A DNA stretch of 64,000 nucleotides. It comes from Monilinia fructicola (taxonomy: Eukaryota > Ascomycota > Leotiomycetes > Helotiales > Sclerotiniaceae). The notes beneath the pieces were generated by a model. It saw only the letters and a list, made by a program, of their open reading frames with translations, did not search any database and was not told the origin of the DNA. A program made the position numbers and the translations under genes. Positions 18,301-30,770 of this stretch are shown in pieces (position 1 is the stretch's first letter; each line of letters begins with the position of its first letter). Location of the stretch: the NCBI GenBank assembly GCA_008692225.1, contig VICG01000016.1, forward strand, positions 372,001 to 436,000, read 5' to 3'.

Positions 18301-19308
18301 CTATTTCTCCCCGGTTTCGCTCCACCACCGTGGCAAATGAAACTTCACATTCTCATATACCAAGAACGTAACCCAAGTGGCCGGCAAAACCCTCACAATA
18401 TTCGTTCCCAATCCTCTATAAAACCCCCTCCATCCTTCTTCCCTCCACACCTTCCCCACCACCCCTCTGATGCCCTTTCCAAACCTCTCTTCCGCATCAT
18501 AAGTCTGCAACCTACTCCTCACAACTTGATACGGATATGTAGCCGTGCCGGCAATGATTTTCGCCGAGCTACTCAACAGAAGCGTAGCCGTATTCCCTAA
18601 CTTCACCTGAGAACTTTCTCTATCACCCCTCAGGGTCTGTCCCGAAATATGATTACGCCAAAAATTCTTCAAGGGCTCGTAGACTGCAAACTGCACAGCA
18701 CCATGGCTATTTCCCAACAGACTAACACCCACCCCTCTATAAAACCCTCGTAGCCCCTCATATTGCCACACCTGTCTTGCGCCATGCCACATACTCTGAT
18801 ATGCCCCTGCACTACTGCGATCCGAACTCAGCATTCTTGTCTTGAGGACCCATATCGGATTTGTAGAGATAGTAATCATGATACCCGCCGAGCCAGACGC
18901 GAGGAAATAGTCGACAGGTGAGAGTGATACATGATTGGAATTCGAAGGTTGGTTGTGGAAGGAGCGGAGTGAAGACTCAAAGAAATTTTTGAAGTAAAAG
19001 AAGAGGGCCCAACTGCTAGCATTTCCAAAGAGATTGGGCGTTAATCCACGATAGAGGCTTTGCAGCGGTTGAGGTTGACGAGTGAGACTGCGAAGGATGG
19101 TGAGGCCACTGGCTGGAGTGAGGGATGTACTGCGGTGGACTGTGTATGTTAGCACTGCATTGACTGAGAAGAGGGGTATAAAGTCACTTTGTAATCGCGT
19201 TTTAATCACATCAAGAGGATGCACGGCTAAGGTGGACATTGTACCGGCCGAGAGGCCAGCAATTGTCTCGACCAGCGCAGGAGAGATGCGCGCATGGTTT
19301 TCGGTCAT
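18301..19308 (-). CDS. FLX1: Mitochondrial FAD/folate-type carrier (SLC25 family)
   Basis: Inner-membrane mitochondrial carrier with three repeats, each with the PX[DE]XX[KR]-type signature: HPLDVIKTRLQ, NPIWVLKTRM and YPYQVVRSRLQ. The second- and third-repeat signatures, plus GFYRG repeats, are those of the FAD/folate subgroup (yeast Flx1, human SLC25A32), which moves flavin or folate cofactors into mitochondria. The open frame is 335 codons, but a 48-nt intron is hidden in it: minus-strand GTGACT, branch GCTAACA, ACACAG (19140-19187). Splicing changes TRLQSDF... to TRLQIHRSTSL, as the family expects, and gives 319 aa from exons 19188-19308 and 18301-19139. It lies just downstream of TOM7 on the same strand. 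Confidence 0.9.
   Translation of the reverse strand: MTENHARISPALVETIAGLSAGTMSTLAVHPLDVIKTRLQSDFIPLFSVNAVLTYTVHRSTSLTPASGLTILRSLTRQPQPLQSLYRGLTPNLFGNASSWALFFYFKNFFESSLRSFHNQPSNSNHVSLSPVDYFLASGSAGIMITISTNPIWVLKTRMLSSDRSSAGAYQSMWHGARQVWQYEGLRGFYRGVGVSLLGNSHGAVQFAVYEPLKNFWRNHISGQTLRGDRESSQVKLGNTATLLLSSSAKIIAGTATYPYQVVRSRLQTYDAEERFGKGIRGVVGKVWREEGWRGFYRGLGTNIVRVLPATWVTFLVYENVKFHLPRWWSETGEK
19140..19187 (-). other. In-frame 48-nt intron of the mitochondrial carrier
   Basis: Its length is a multiple of three and it lacks a stop, so retention would insert 16 residues between the first carrier signature and the first matrix loop. A perfect CTAAC branch lies 8 nt before the acceptor AG. Confidence 0.8.
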
Positions 19309-19769
19309 AAGGGAGGATTTATGCTTATCATTGTGAGGAAGTTGGTGTTGCGAGGGGCAAAAATATTTACACCCGATGACAAAAATGAAGCTTCATCTTT
19401 TTCTGGGGCTTGCCGAGATGGGGGGAAGGGGAAATTTATCTTTGGTAACAACTTCATTTTATACAGATGGCAAAAAGTCTAGGCTTCAAAATATCAGAAT
19501 GAGATCGAGACGTGGTATGATTTCGTAGTGGTGATTGCGCCTCTTGCTTGCGCTATTGTACAATTATCTTCGTATGGTATTTATCCACCATAAACATAAG
19601 CTCCCTGAGCATTTCATTATTTCATGAACGCCTCATATGCTACAATCGTCAAATCCTCTGGTTAATGCCAGTGATCCTTCTATAGCTCTGTTTCTTTTCC
19701 CTTTTCCTCAATATCCACCTCAACCTTGACTACTTAAACGTTCCTGTGTGATGGTTCATCATCGAAAGC
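19309..19769. other. Spacer between carrier start and TOM7 stop
   Basis: Contains the carrier promoter and the TOM7 3' UTR. I see no further gene. Confidence 0.5.
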
Positions 19770-20149
19770 TTATGCGAGAGGAGAAAGAAGTCTGTGAAAG
19801 GGCAATTAGAACATGCTTTGGAGACTTGTAAATTTGAAGAGCAACTAACCTGACGATGGAAGGGCGAGGTTCACTGCGGGTATATCCTGCTATCGTTAGC
19901 ATGCATGTCTTCGTGCTTCATGCAAATAAATCATACCAAGGTAGAGGATCAATGGGAGATAGCCACTACATTTTGTTAGCATAGACCTCATACATGAGAC
20001 TCAAGTATACTCACTAATGAATAGCAACACGGGAATAGTCAATGAGCTTTCCAATGCGCTCCTATTCTATAGTTAACAAAACCATTCCCATCCATCCATC
20101 CATCATACATGGGCTGCATGCGAACCTTGGATTCTTCGGAGAGTTGCAT
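19770..20149 (-). CDS. TOM7: Tom7, small subunit of the mitochondrial outer-membrane translocase
   Basis: A 52-aa protein encoded in five tiny exons: 20126-20149, 20015-20061, 19937-19965, 19850-19886 and 19770-19791 (159 nt including TAA). The product starts MQLSEESKERIGKLIDYSRV, continues [20 protein letters not shown] and ends VRLLSPLA, matching fungal Tom7 end to end: a short cytosolic N-terminus, one TM segment and the conserved Y/W-G-[YW]-[IL]-P core. Tom7 modulates assembly of the TOM40 import channel. Introns are 64, 49, 50 and 58 nt; three have CTAAC-type branches (GCTAAC, GCTAACG, TTAAC). Donors are GTTCGC (weak), GTGAGT, GTATGA and GTTAGT. Intron 1 carries a CATCC microsatellite. 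No exon exceeds 47 nt, so ORF-based annotation misses it. Divergent from the splicing-factor gene at 20555. Confidence 0.93.
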
Positions 20150-20554
20150 TTTGATATAATCTCGTATTTCGGAGCTATTCAGAATTAGAATCGAGCAAAC
20201 AGAAAGACATTGCTGCCAAAGAAATGACCTACAGTTTGTTGTAAAATCAAGTGTTATACCTTGTCTTCTCCAGTCTTGCTGCCATCATAAAAAATGCTCA
20301 AGGTTCGCACAATCAACAAGATTGCTGACTAATCCACCATTATTTTTCCGTCGCATTTCAAGCTTCACTGTCAAGCTCCATGTATATTCATCACAGCTCT
20401 TTTCTTTCTCAACTTCACTCAAACAACCCTTCAAGACGGGACATTGACCTCAGAGTTCCGATAACAATAACAATATGTCGGGTGCAAGACATTGGTAAAT
20501 ATATCTTCATTCCAAGCTCTCAACTTTATTCGTCTCCAATACACAAAGCTAACC
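20150..20554. promoter_or_regulatory. Divergent promoter shared by TOM7 and SF3b4
   Basis: 405 bases separate the two start codons. A possible 5'-UTR intron for TOM7 (GTATAA..CTGTAG, about 20228-20259 on the minus strand) can be seen but not proved. The right part is C/T-rich, like fungal leaders. Confidence 0.5.
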
Positions 20555-21736
20555 ATGGCTCCTCATCATAGGGAACAAGACAAGGAGGCCACGGTCTATA
20601 TTGGCAATATTGATGAGCGCGTTACAGATAGTCTCATATGGGAATTGATGTTGCAAGCTGGCCGCATTGTCAATGTACACTTACCCAAAGATCGCGTCAC
20701 CCAAATTCATCAAGGCTATGGGTTTGTGGAATTTATATCAGAGGAGGATGCTGAATATGCGGCGCGTATCATGAATCAAGTGCGATTATATGGAAAGCCA
20801 ATCCGTGTTAACAAGGTTTGTTATACCCTTCTTCCAAGTTGTCAAGAAGGAAGAAGTAAGCTAATTGGAGAAATCTAGGCGTCTGCGGATAAACAAAAGA
20901 CAGTCGAAGTTGGCGCCGAGCTCTTCATTGGCAATCTCGATCCTATGGTTGATGAAAAGACTCTATACGATACCTTCTCACGCTTTGGATCCCTCATCTC
21001 CCCTCCTAAAATCGCTCGCGACGAATCCTCGCTTTCCAAGGGTTACGGCTTCGTTTCTTATGCCAGCTTCGAAGCTTCAGATGATGCTATCGCCAACATG
21101 AATGGTCAATACTTGATGAATAAGGATATCTCCGTGCAATACGCGTACAAGAAAGATGGAAAGGGAGAAAGGCACGGAGACGCAGCCGAGAGAGCTTTGG
21201 CAGCTCAAGCAAAGAAGCATAATGTTCTTCCAGATCTACAAGCTATGCCACCTGGATTATTATTGGGTATGAATGGAATCCCACAAGCTCCAGCGGCAAT
21301 GTTGAACGAACCAACAATTCCCGCTGCACCTCCCGGATTCCCACCTCAACGCCCATCCTACAACTCTGTCCCGCCACCTGGTGGTCCTCGCGGGGTACCA
21401 GGAGGACCAGCCCAACACCTTCCACCACCTCCTTCCGGTCTTCCTCAACGACCACCTCCATCCCACGCTGGCTACGGAGGCCCACAAATGGACTTTCACA
21501 ACCAACATGTGCCACCAACTGGACCAAGTGGATATGGTGGACCTCCTACGGGGCCTGGAAGAGGAATACCTCAATTTCCACCTGGATTTGCGCCACCAGG
21601 GGGTATGGTTCCTCCACCCGGTTTCGGAGGCATGCAAGCACCTCCTGGATTTAACGGTGCGCAAGGAATGCCAATGGGGATGCCGCCCACGGGACCACAA
21701 GGTCACGGGGCGCCACCAGGGTATGGAAGAAGGTGA
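20555..21736 (+). CDS. SF3B4: Splicing factor 3b subunit 4 (Hsh49/SAP49 homologue)
   Basis: Two exons, 20555-20815 and 20879-21736 (372 aa), with a 63-nt intron (GTTTGT, branch GCTAAT, TAG). The product is the SF3b49/Hsh49 subunit of the U2 snRNP, which binds pre-mRNA near the branch site. RRM1 spans about 13-87 with RNP2 VYIGNI and RNP1 GYGFVEF; RRM2 spans about 101-178 with LFIGNL and GYGFVSY. The rest, from about 205, is a Pro/Gly/Met-rich tail typical of the family. The intron sits exactly between the two RRMs. Antisense open frames across 21243-21706 are shadows of the GGN/CCN codons. The start at 20555 has AACCATGG context. Confidence 0.95.
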
Positions 21737-22539
21737 AGAGGAGCTTGGAATGAGTGTATTCTAAACAGTGAAAGGATTCATTACGTGTAAGATTGACAAC
21801 GGGGATGGGCACATGCTAGACGTGTTCAGCATTATCATGCGAAGAGAAAAAATACCACGATTCAGCGATGGCAATGGATATATCAGGCGTTCACAATGGC
21901 GTTCAAAGGGGTGAGTTACATTACATATTCATCTGGTGCGAGGTTTAGGACCTAGCAATAACATCTTTCACAGCTCGGATGAGATTACATTGTCTCTGTA
22001 GGATACGCTGCAAATGCATATCACACATTCAAAGGAAAATAATGAAGTCACGTAGATGTTTGATAGAACGTCATAAAATACCTATATAGTCTAATGAATG
22101 ATATCACACACCTCAACCAAATCGACAAGGTCACTCAAGCATAGAATCAACTCATATTCAGGCTCCCATTTGAAAGAACTTCTTCCACAAAGTGTAAGAA
22201 GATATTTGCATTGAAGTAAACAAACTGTTTGAGTTATGCATCATATGCCCTTTGATTCTCATCTTGTAACAACTGCTTGATTTTGTTTCTTTCTGTCCGC
22301 ACCACAGCGTCTATTGTACAAGGAGAAAATGAAGATATATCGAAAACGAAAATTCCTTTCCCGTGCCTGATGCGCATGTCATCGTGCACGCAGCGCAGGG
22401 CTTTTGCAAATTTTTCACTCCCTCGCTTATTCCCCTCTCCCCTTTTCTGTTGTTCGTTCGTTCTCAAGCTTACACCCCACCGTCCTCTAGTTCCCTGTGA
22501 CGAAGTCCTGTTCAAGCGAGCCTAACACTCTCATTTCCT
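21737..22539. other. Convergent 3' region between SF3b4 and CBP80
   Basis: 800 bases, no supported gene. Open frames at 22234-22525 overlap on both strands and have no protein-like features. Confidence 0.5.
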
Positions 22540-25413
22540 CTACTCGATTCCCTCTACACCCTCGACATCAATTTTCATTTCCTCGGGATTATTAACAACC
22601 GGAACTTCAACCTTCGCCTCCTCCTCGACAGGTGGTTCAACCCATTTAGCAGCTTCCGTACACCAGGCCTCCTCAACTGCAAACTTTCTCCTGAAAACCC
22701 TCATCCATCTTTCACCCCAGCTTCTAAGTAATTCCTCATTTCCACTAGTGCCATCTCCATCCTGTATTTCTTGATCTTTGGTTCCGTTGGCCCAGCTACT
22801 GAGAATATCATCCATTTCCGCTCCTAATTCACGCATGTTGATTCTTTCAATCTCAATTGTTTGGTTGATGAGGGCTTTTTGTTCTTCAAGCAATCCAGGG
22901 ACTCGAAGACTAAGTTGGACTTGACGAATTCTGCCCGTGACCTTACCTACTGTGGCTCCAACCATTTCATAAACAAAAGATTGGCTTAATTTCTTACCCT
23001 CACTACCCAATGCCCATTGTACCACACTTTGTGGACTGAGGATTGTATAGTTCAAGAGTTTGTCGATAATGTTTACACCGATTCCAGGTTGATCTTTCCA
23101 ATATTCCATAACGGATGTGATGATTTGGCGACGGGCAACAGGTGAAGCAGGACCAATGGCTAGAAGGCGATCTTTGCAACGTTCAATGCAAGAAAGAACG
23201 TGACTGAGTGATTTGGACCCAATATAGCAAATTGCTGTTACATACGCATCAGTGGATGGGACAAGGGGATCTGGAAGAGCTTGTTCGACAGCCAAGGTAT
23301 GAATTCTATCGACGACAGGTTGAATCTCCTCTTCTGTAGCCTTCTTACGAAGGAGAGCAAGGATTTCTTGACCTTCAGCGCTGAATGGTGTGCCTATGAA
23401 TTATTAGAATCATTCACAACTTCACAAGAATGGTACGTACTCGGATCATTGAACTTTAAATCGGGAGTATCTTTTTCCTTCTCCTCCGTAATCAACTGTT
23501 GATATGGCGGTGGCAAGGTACCCTTAATTCTCTGAGCAAAACTCAGTCGAATTTCCTTATCCAAAGAACCAATAATAAAAGCTTTCTTTGGATATAAATC
23601 CGAGAGTTCTACGTCATCAATCCATTCAGTCCACTTCCATGTGAAACCAAAGTTACTCAAATGATGCGAGAACCAATCCATAAACCTATAACTCAATTCA
23701 AGATCCATACAATCCACATTTCTATATAAGAAACGGATTGCACGACCAAGAGATGGAGCAATAGCAGCTGGGGCAATCTTGCAAGATTCCGTCAAGACAG
23801 CATGATAATAGACGAGCTTGTGTTCTGGAACTGGGAGTTGAAATAATTGAGAGAAGACAGCATCAACTGCCACATCTTCAGGCTTCCATGTTGACCTATC
23901 TCCCTCAACATCTCGAAGTCTATCGAATGGAGTAGCTCTCTTGACGAAAGTATCTGGAGCGAAGTAACAATCGATATCGATCAAGAACTTCGCTGTTGCA
24001 TTTCTGTTGTAGTCTAAGATGTTGATCGTATCAACTAATGCGTCTCTTAGCAGACATGATGAAATATCTGTAATAGGTGGCACAGTCTCAACATCCTGAT
24101 TAGCATAAACTGAAAGGTAGAGCTCAGGAAACAAAGGTCTTGGGCCAGAGCTGACAACCTCGGGAAGATTGATCGTTGGCAAAGCGTGTTTTGAAGCGGA
24201 ACCCAAGGCCTCTTGCTGTTCAGGCTCAATCATCTTCCAAGGTCTAGGTAAACAAAAGAGTTCCCATCCATTTTGTGACTCAGTCTGTAGTTGTTTTTGC
24301 AACAGACTCAAGACGCCAACTGGAGCGATGGAATCTTCCTTGTTATTTCCAGGGTATGGCTCAACTAATGCTTGTAGAACATGTGGTTCAGAAGCTATGA
24401 TATCAGTATTTTCAATCATAGCTGCAGCCTTCTCATGAGCATCTGTTGCCGAAGATGCCATAACATATGGAATTGTAAAAAGGATAATCTTGACCAATTC
24501 AGGTCCAATTGTCTACCAATGTAAGTTAGCAAACACTCTCATAATAAAATCCTAATCATGTGTAATTCTCACCTCTTCATTATTCTCTGTCTGCAAATCC
24601 AATGCCTTGGTCAAAAAGTCCTGCAAAACAGGGAAAACACCATCACCCTCCAGCAAACCCTGTAAGCTTCCCAGGAACTTCATATATAACTTAACCTGTC
24701 TCCAATCACCAATGGCAATTGACCTATTCAGGCCCCTCGCGGCCCTGTCCAACAATTCTCCAACCATCTCTTCTTTGAGAGTATTCAATACCATGACTAC
24801 GGCCGCGACAAAAGGAATCTTGAATGGTTGTTCCACCACTAATTGTAGTGATAAATCATAGAAAGAATTGCGCAATTCGACATCATCATAATTGTCGCAC
24901 ACAACTTTAGCTATTTCCGCGACTTCGGTTTCGACGCGCTTCAAGGGTGATTCTGCGATTGAGAGAAGTTGTTTGCGGACTTTAACGATGAGAGGTTCTT
25001 CATAGCGGCGTCTTTGAGGTCGTCGATCATAATCATCTTCATCTGTGGTATGAAGAAAGTTTGTCAGCCTTGTTTCCTAAGTTATAATCATTGGAATTGC
25101 AAGATTCAACGCGATTCAACACTCCAAGCTCCATTTGAAGCTCAACGTCAATGCCTCATCATTCAGTTCCATGAATCGCCCAGTTATCTCCAATTCCATC
25201 CACTCCCCCCCAACAAGATTCCATTCCTTTGCACCAAAAACCAACGAAATCAAGAAACCAAATGAACTCACCTCTATATCTCTTCCTCCCCCCACCACCT
25301 CTCCCACCACCTCCATTATATCTTCCTCTATACCCTCCTCTCCCACCTCTCTCTTCCCTCTCACCTCTATCATTTCTATCCCCTCTGTCACCACTTCTCT
25401 CATAATCCGCCAT
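22540..25413 (-). CDS. NCBP1: Nuclear cap-binding complex large subunit CBP80 (NCBP1)
   Basis: 845-aa large subunit of the nuclear cap-binding complex, which holds CBP20 and couples the m7G cap to splicing, export and 3' processing. Exons are 25272-25413, 24573-25042, 23441-24512 and 22540-23393, with introns of 229, 60 and 47 nt; all junctions keep the frame (GTGAGT, GTGAGA, GTACGT donors). The N-terminus is an Arg/Gly/Asp-rich RGG-like stretch (1-47). An MIF4G-type helical domain follows (DEDDYDRRPQRRRYEEP, then LLSIAESPLKRVETEV and VYYHAVLTESCKIAP). The MIF4G-like C-terminal part has HPFSAEG-like STPFSAEGQEIL and SVVQWAL. Length fits the family. The ATG at 25413 is chosen because the protein then starts directly with the RGG segment; the frame is open further upstream. 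Confidence 0.95.
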
Positions 25414-28400
25414 CTTCACTTCTGAAGTATTCGCGTTTCGTCTTTCCCCTTGTGCTTTCGACTTTTCGCAATTGCGCTCCTCAATTTTCAATCCTCAGTT
25501 CTCACTTCCCACTTCCTCCGTTGAAGTCGCGATTCTCAAATCTCAGCCCTCAAACCTTGATCACAATCCTCAATGCTCAATCCCACCAACCATTCATCAA
25601 TCAACCAATCCGCCGAATTGAATAAAATCGAGTCGAGCGAAATTAAATCAAATCAAGCCTAGGATTCAATTTCGAGAAATGGCGCGTAACAATCCAAGCT
25701 TTCGCAATCTCATCAAAAATCCAAAGCTCGATAAATATTTAACCACCAGCCCTGCCAAAACAAAGATTCGAGCTGGACCGAGCTTCGAATTTTCGCACTA
25801 GCAATACCGACCAATCAAATAGCCAAATGAAGCTCTCTCTATATTTGTCAGCCTTATTGCCTTGAAGAGCATGTCCTTCAACTTACAATGAATTTATTTT
25901 CTTTTGGAAGATGATCAAATTGGAATTATAATCTTGCAATAATTATTAGTTTCTCGTATTAGTATTAGTCTTGAAAGTGTTGTTACTAATTACTTTAATT
26001 TATAGTTCTGTTTTTAGTAACTTCGACTGTTTTATACGGCCTTCCACTCGCTTATTGATTGTACTTATCTAATTCCTAAGCTATGAGCTAATCAAACGAT
26101 ATTCATCTAATTGGAAAAGTCCAACATCTAATAGCAGTATAACCTTAATACAGCGAAGTTAATTCTGTGTATCATTCAATGAGTCCCATTTGCGTTTCGG
26201 AGGGCTGTGAGAAATGCTTGCAATAACATGATTTAACTCCAAAATCGATACAGATATAAATGATGATGGAAATCGGGAATCCGGTATATTTCAAGACGAA
26301 GAGCTTCAACAAAATTACAAACTCTAGTATGGGGATCTGCCAGGCATGAAAAGGACAATCACTTATAGAGTTCTTCCAGTCCTGCGGTCTGAATGAGATT
26401 GAAGTTTGGGAATGAAAGTATGTATATGCGAAAATGCGATACATCATTTCCCACCATAACTATCAGTTAGCAAGTGCGGTGATAGTCTTCTCTAAGAAAG
26501 TCACTAGCTAGATTACCATCGATTGCATATGAAATCGGTTACTGGTTACCTTTTCTAAGAGATAGAAGATTCCCGGGTTATCATGAAAGCAGTTCATCCT
26601 ACTATAATTAGTGTGGTAGTTCTACGCGATGCCATGCCCCCATCTTCTACGCTCTTATAATGTTATAGGGCCGAAACTTGCTACTTATTCCTGGCGATGC
26701 CAGCTACAACGCTTGAGCATATAAATATGCTGTACGCCTAGCACCAGCGTTAAGCTGTTAGATAGTAGCCGCCAGTCGCGGGACTCATTCACATCCTGCC
26801 ATTGCTGTATAGGCTCGAATAAGTGTCTATAGAGTTGTAGCAAAATCTGCGATACTTAATGCACGATGCATATGTTTGATTTGCGGCAGTGTCACCTTAC
26901 CGAGTCTTCGGAATACGCGGATCGAAAAGCTGCAGAGCATTGGGCGAGAGTGGACGCCATGATATGAGGTCAAGTAGGAGATAATAGTTAGGGGCTATCA
27001 TACTCTCTCTTAATAAAGACTGACTTGAATGAAATGAAGCTATGATCCGAATCTTTAGTGCAGTTGTATTACGTGTCTCGCATTTAGTATTGATGTATCT
27101 CAAGCGAACATGCTTCATATCAAGCAATCGTTTGCCCCCAGTCTAAATTTTTTTATGTAACTTACACTGGATTCTCCCTCTTTCTCATTATTCTCTCTTG
27201 TAATATGGTCTTTGACGATTCGTACCCAAAATCGCGCCAATTCAATTGATTCCCTAGCACGAAATTCAGATACGGTACAAAGAATGTGAAGCTTAAACTA
27301 CCAAATACTAGCCTAATATGACTATATCTATAAATTCGCGCCGTTTAGAATAGAGTAGACGGAAGCGGAGATTGATGAGATGGTGGCAAAGCATGCCATG
27401 GAGTAGGCAGTTGTGAATGTTTTAGTGACAAAGGGGAGGATTAGTTGCGTAAAGAAGGAACCGATGCGAGGAAGGAGGAAAACGATCCGAAAAGGGAAAA
27501 CGGCTGTACTAATAGTAGGAGTAGTATGCCGCGTATTTTCAATGCGCTCCACTTCATTGATACGTATTTATTCCAAATAACATACTGTAATACATGATAT
27601 TGAACGCTATACTAATAGAAACGTATAGTACTATATCGAATATTGTATATTATTAGTAACATACTAATAATACACAGAATAACCAGAATTCAATATATTC
27701 TTTCTTAAATGAACAACATCGAAAGTATATTTATCAGAATTTATTAAATTCACATAACTAGGCGGCAGGTATCCAGTATGCGGTCTTGAAGATATTCATA
27801 GTGAATGGTGACACATCTTTAAGATAGGCCGATGAAAGCAATTCAGCCCTTGTTCAAGAATTGTATTGCGTCTAAGGAGGGAAGGTGCTTTCAAAGGAAG
27901 CATCGACTATATCAACAAGGTTGGCATGTGCACATAAACTCCTGTATACGCACCTGCCACTAACAGTAATAATGATCCCGTATATTTCTACTATTATATA
28001 TAAAATCTAATACGTACAGGTATGTAATATTGATCTTTACGCGTATTTCCGTAATGAAAGCAGTGTTGGCTAGTATACTATCGTTAAACGGTGGCGCGTA
28101 TTGACGATCTAGTACGACAGTACTATGCCGTGGGACAAATCATATAACTTAGTAACGCTGATCTTCATTAAAGCCACCCAAGCCGTCTACTCATAATCTA
28201 TAATGCTATTTCTCGTTCTTGCCGACACGTTGGCGACGTCGACTGTGTCGCCGTTGTCCCTTCCGTGACGACCGTCACAAGTACGTATTATGACATGATT
28301 TTGTTACATTCATACGCATTATCTAACAATATCATTTATAAAGATATATCAAAATGCTAAAATATGAAAATTAAATTTATATATTATCTATTCATAATGA

Positions 28401-29450
28401 TTTTAAAATTCGATAGTACAATATATCCTTGACTAATAAGAATTTGAATTTGAATTTGTGTATGTTATTAACAGTATCCATTAATGGTATCTAACATTAT
28501 AATATTAAGCACTTTTAGTAGTATGATATCTAATACTACGTATGTACTCGATATATCTTTGAAAAATCTATATATACCACTACGCGGATTGATATACGAA
28601 ATACGGGAAATACTAATCACTATATTAAATGAAAGCGACCTCGACATCAGCCACTATAACACCAACTTATACTACTCCATCGCTAGACTATGAGCCATTT
28701 TAGATACGAAATAAAAGTGGTGAGGAGCAGTTGAGAGAAGGAATGCTTGTTTCAGCCTTGAGTGAGTGACAACTTGGTTTATAAAACTTATTAGGATTAG
28801 GTTAGCAGATAGAATAAGATGAGGTTTCACAGGTCATAGAAATATCAATATCTTCGACTTGGCTTACATCTAAGATAGTAAGCTCTGCCACCCTAAGATT
28901 AGAATCATAATCAATATTATATCTTATGCTTTAGGAAGTAGACTGCACTGTTTCTAGATGATTGGAGATGAACCTACGATTGATTCTTAGAATCTAGAGG
29001 TGAGGAACCACTGTTGATATATAGTTACCTAGGTTTGAATGTACGAAGATTAAAGTCTATTGGCCAGAACAAAGGAAAAGAGCTATAAGCGCTGGAGCTC
29101 TTATCAGAACGTGTTTCACGAATGTTCACGCTATATGTACTATACCTAAGTGGCGGTAAGGACCCTCAAGCTCAGTCGTTGTAATAGCTTGGCGGCATTT
29201 GTAAGCAGTTTCTATAGCTTATTAAGTGATGTATTATTAGTGGTAGATTGACAATTAGATCCGATATTCAAACTATCAAAGAATTGATCTAGCTTTTGAT
29301 TGAAAAATGTTATCAGTTACTGTAAAGATGTTTGATTTAATATAAACTTTGTTCTGTAACACTTTCTGATTTATATTAAAGTATACAATTCAAAAGTAAT
29401 CGATAGTTCAGTTTAACCTTAACCGATATCTCGCTTAGAATTAACCCTTT
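25414..29450. other. Four-kb gene-poor stretch
   Basis: The first 400 bases (C/T-rich, CTCA-rich) are the CBP80 promoter. Beyond 25.8 kb the sequence becomes A/T-rich with frequent stops in all frames. The longest open frames (minus 26172-26447 and 27328-27552) have no recognisable domains. I see no gene or RNA gene. Degenerate repeats mutated by RIP are a reasonable guess, not shown. Confidence 0.45.
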
Positions 29451-29454
29451 ATTC

Positions 29455-30720
29455 TAAATCGAAAACCAGGCCGTCCTCTCTTCTAAGCAATCCCGAAAGA
29501 AACATCAAAACAGATATCATCCCACCCGTGCTCAAAGAAGCTATTTTAAAAGCTTAGATCTCACAGCCCTAGGATATATTCTAATCACCCCACTTAAGAT
29601 GCAATGAAAGGTCCTAAACCTTGTAAAGTACTTAGAAAATTATACAAAAGGAAAGCTCACAATAGCCTACAACATCATTTATTTACGAATCACCAACTAA
29701 GAGGCAGCCACTCATAAGATTAAAATATAAGCTAATTCTTTCACTAAGCGTTATATCCCAGTATCTTCAACCAATAATCCCATCTCAGCCATCCCATTTA
29801 TAATAGTAATTCAAGTAAAAAAGATCAAACATCTACGCTTTGATAACTGCCAGAACTGCCTAGGTGGATAGCTCAATCTAATATATATAATGAAGAGATT
29901 ATAAACAAAAAACTATCAAAACCATCTAAAAAGAGCAAATTAAAAACCTGTAAGAAACGGCTCATTATAACTAAATCCCATACAAATTCAACTTCAACTT
30001 GGACTTTAACCACTCCATTCAGACAATTAGCATGAAGAATAATATCTATATTAAAATCAGGAGTCAAAGGAATAGTGTTTAGTAAATTCTTTAAATAATA
30101 CCCATAACTTAGAGGGATTCTACCTATAAGTGAGGTTCATATATTTCTAAAGCGAACTTGATAAGAACGATATAGGTAGAGTAGCGTATATATACAATAT
30201 GTACACATCTATATATATTGAGACACTCATCGATCACCAAGGATATAATGTGGTAGAAAATCGTTCCTCACATGATTAGTATTGTTAAGTCTAACGGTCT
30301 AGACAAAGTAGAGCTTACTGGCCAAGATATCAGAACTTGACGAGGGTCTTGAGCCTATTAAAATCGTATCGAAATCGACTTACTTCTCCCAATTGCCGAA
30401 GAAAGAGACAGGTTTGGCTGTGGAGGTTGTACATATCTTTAATACAGAACGTGAAGCTATCCATGTTATTTGAACCATCTAAAACAGACTTCATCTTGCA
30501 GGTATGAACATACAAACACTTTAAAAAAGCATAACCCTATATCCGATATCTTTCGTATCAGAAATACAAGATTAAAACATTCTAAATCTTCCGCCTCAAA
30601 AGATTGACCTGCAGTCTGAACTATACGTGAGAGCACGCACCAATCAATTAATATATCTTCATCTCTTACCACGCCAAGTCTTTTAGATAACCCCCTCCCC
30701 AACTATTCCCAACTACATCA
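29455..30720 (-). mobile_element. Probable degraded pogo/Fot1-type DNA transposon
   Basis: Minus-strand translation is broken by many stops but keeps fragments in the order expected for a pogo/Fot1 transposase. An N-terminal DNA-binding-like piece (RDEDILIDWCVLSR, about 30466-30702) comes first, then LLFLDGFDS (about 29890-29920), resembling the catalytic LLILDGHGSH motif. QSVDV.SF comes later, like QPLDVGCF, and SGVIRIYPRAVRSK (29552-29594), like the SGWRxTGLYP tail motif. The stops are mostly TAG/TAA/TGA where CAA/CAG/TGG would be expected, consistent with RIP. No TIRs were found. The family call rests on remembered motifs and weak similarity. Confidence 0.4.
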
Positions 30721-30770
30721 ACTGCGATCCACTGCACGTATCTATCTAATGCAAAACCCTGCGAAATATG

